DNA from: Scatosoma sp045128055
GTDB taxonomy: Bacteria; Bacillota; Clostridia; Christensenellales; Borkfalkiaceae
Assembly: GCA_045128055.1 (NCBI GenBank)
Contig: JBGVRC010000174.1
Location: 1 to 5,914 of the forward strand
DNA: 5,914 nt
Direction of reading: 5' to 3'
The notes below the pieces were generated by a model. That model searched no databases. It saw only the letters and a list, made by a program, of their open reading frames with translations, and was not told the origin of the DNA. The position numbers were made by a program, and so were the translations under genes. Positions 5,768-5,914 of the stretch are shown here, piece after piece (the first letter of the stretch is position 1; each line of letters opens with the position of its first letter).

Positions 5768-5914
5768 ATGGACCCGAAAAACGAAATGCACTTGGACGCG
5801 GCGGAGCAGGTATTTTTTGACGAACAACTTGCGCTCGTAAAATCCCGCACCTATGACGTTCAGCACAAGGAACTCAAAGCCTTGATGCTCTTGCCCGTAA
5901 GCACGGAGCAGGAC
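5768..5914 (+). CDS. Major capsid protein, DUF2184 family (3' end outside window)
   Basis: Only the first 49 codons are present; the frame is open to the right edge. ATG 5768 has AAGGAG at 5754-5759 (8-nt spacer) and lies 17 bp after the cement gene. The N-terminal sequence contains HLDAAEQVFFDEQLALVKSR (residues 8-27), then TYDVQHKELKALMLLPVSTEQD (28-49). This matches the N-terminus of DUF2184 capsid proteins, where a helix containing 'F...QL..i...tY.v.y.dLk....iPVs' precedes the body of the shell protein. The assignment rests on this short stretch plus the position right after the protease-scaffold and cement genes. Confidence 0.87.
   Translation, partial: MDPKNEMHLDAAEQVFFDEQLALVKSRTYDVQHKELKALMLLPVSTEQD

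Overview
The window is part of the head-morphogenesis cassette of a tailed, double-stranded DNA phage or prophage (Caudoviricetes). In order, it carries the end of a DUF1073-type portal gene (truncated at the left edge), a Mu gpF/SPP1 gp7-like minor head protein with a long extra C-terminal domain, and two small unknown genes arranged back to back. These are followed by a DUF2213 protein joining a prohead protease to a scaffold, a DUF2190-like capsid cement or decoration protein, and the first 49 codons of a DUF2184-type major capsid protein cut by the right edge. This portal / gpF / protease-scaffold / cement / capsid order is a familiar phage arrangement. The large terminase would be expected to the left, and head-tail connector genes to the right.

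The host cannot be named from the sequence. Base composition is intermediate by eye, roughly half G+C. The structural genes mostly have clear Shine-Dalgarno sites (GGAGG, AAGGAGG, AAGGAG), which argues against a typical Bacteroidota host. Translation is standard code throughout. Two AT-rich patches (about 3455-3490 and 3765-3805) stand out from the rest and look like promoters.

Region by region: 1-3148 is two tightly linked genes, portal and minor head, separated by 3 bp. 3145-3764 interrupts the structural operon. A 102-codon gene on the minus strand ends tail-to-tail with the minor head gene, sharing 4 bp. An 86-codon gene on the plus strand diverges from it. Their 50-bp shared leader holds a 21-bp near-perfect palindrome that supplies an extended -10 element to each strand. 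3765-3809 is a second AT-rich spacer with a promoter-like sequence placed so that the transcript would start at or next to the protease start codon. 3810-5914 is the capsid assembly block, with short intergenic gaps and strong ribosome sites.

Working model: the portal and gpF-like protein form the packaging vertex. The DUF2213 protein provides both the scaffold and the maturation protease, and an internal ribosome site may give a separate scaffold. The capsid protein builds the shell and the cement protein stabilises it. The parts least explained by known phage biology are the divergent small-gene pair, which looks like a moron-type cargo unit with its own promoter, and the ~250-residue C-terminal extension of the gpF-like protein, a possible ejected effector with weak ADP-ribosyltransferase-like features.
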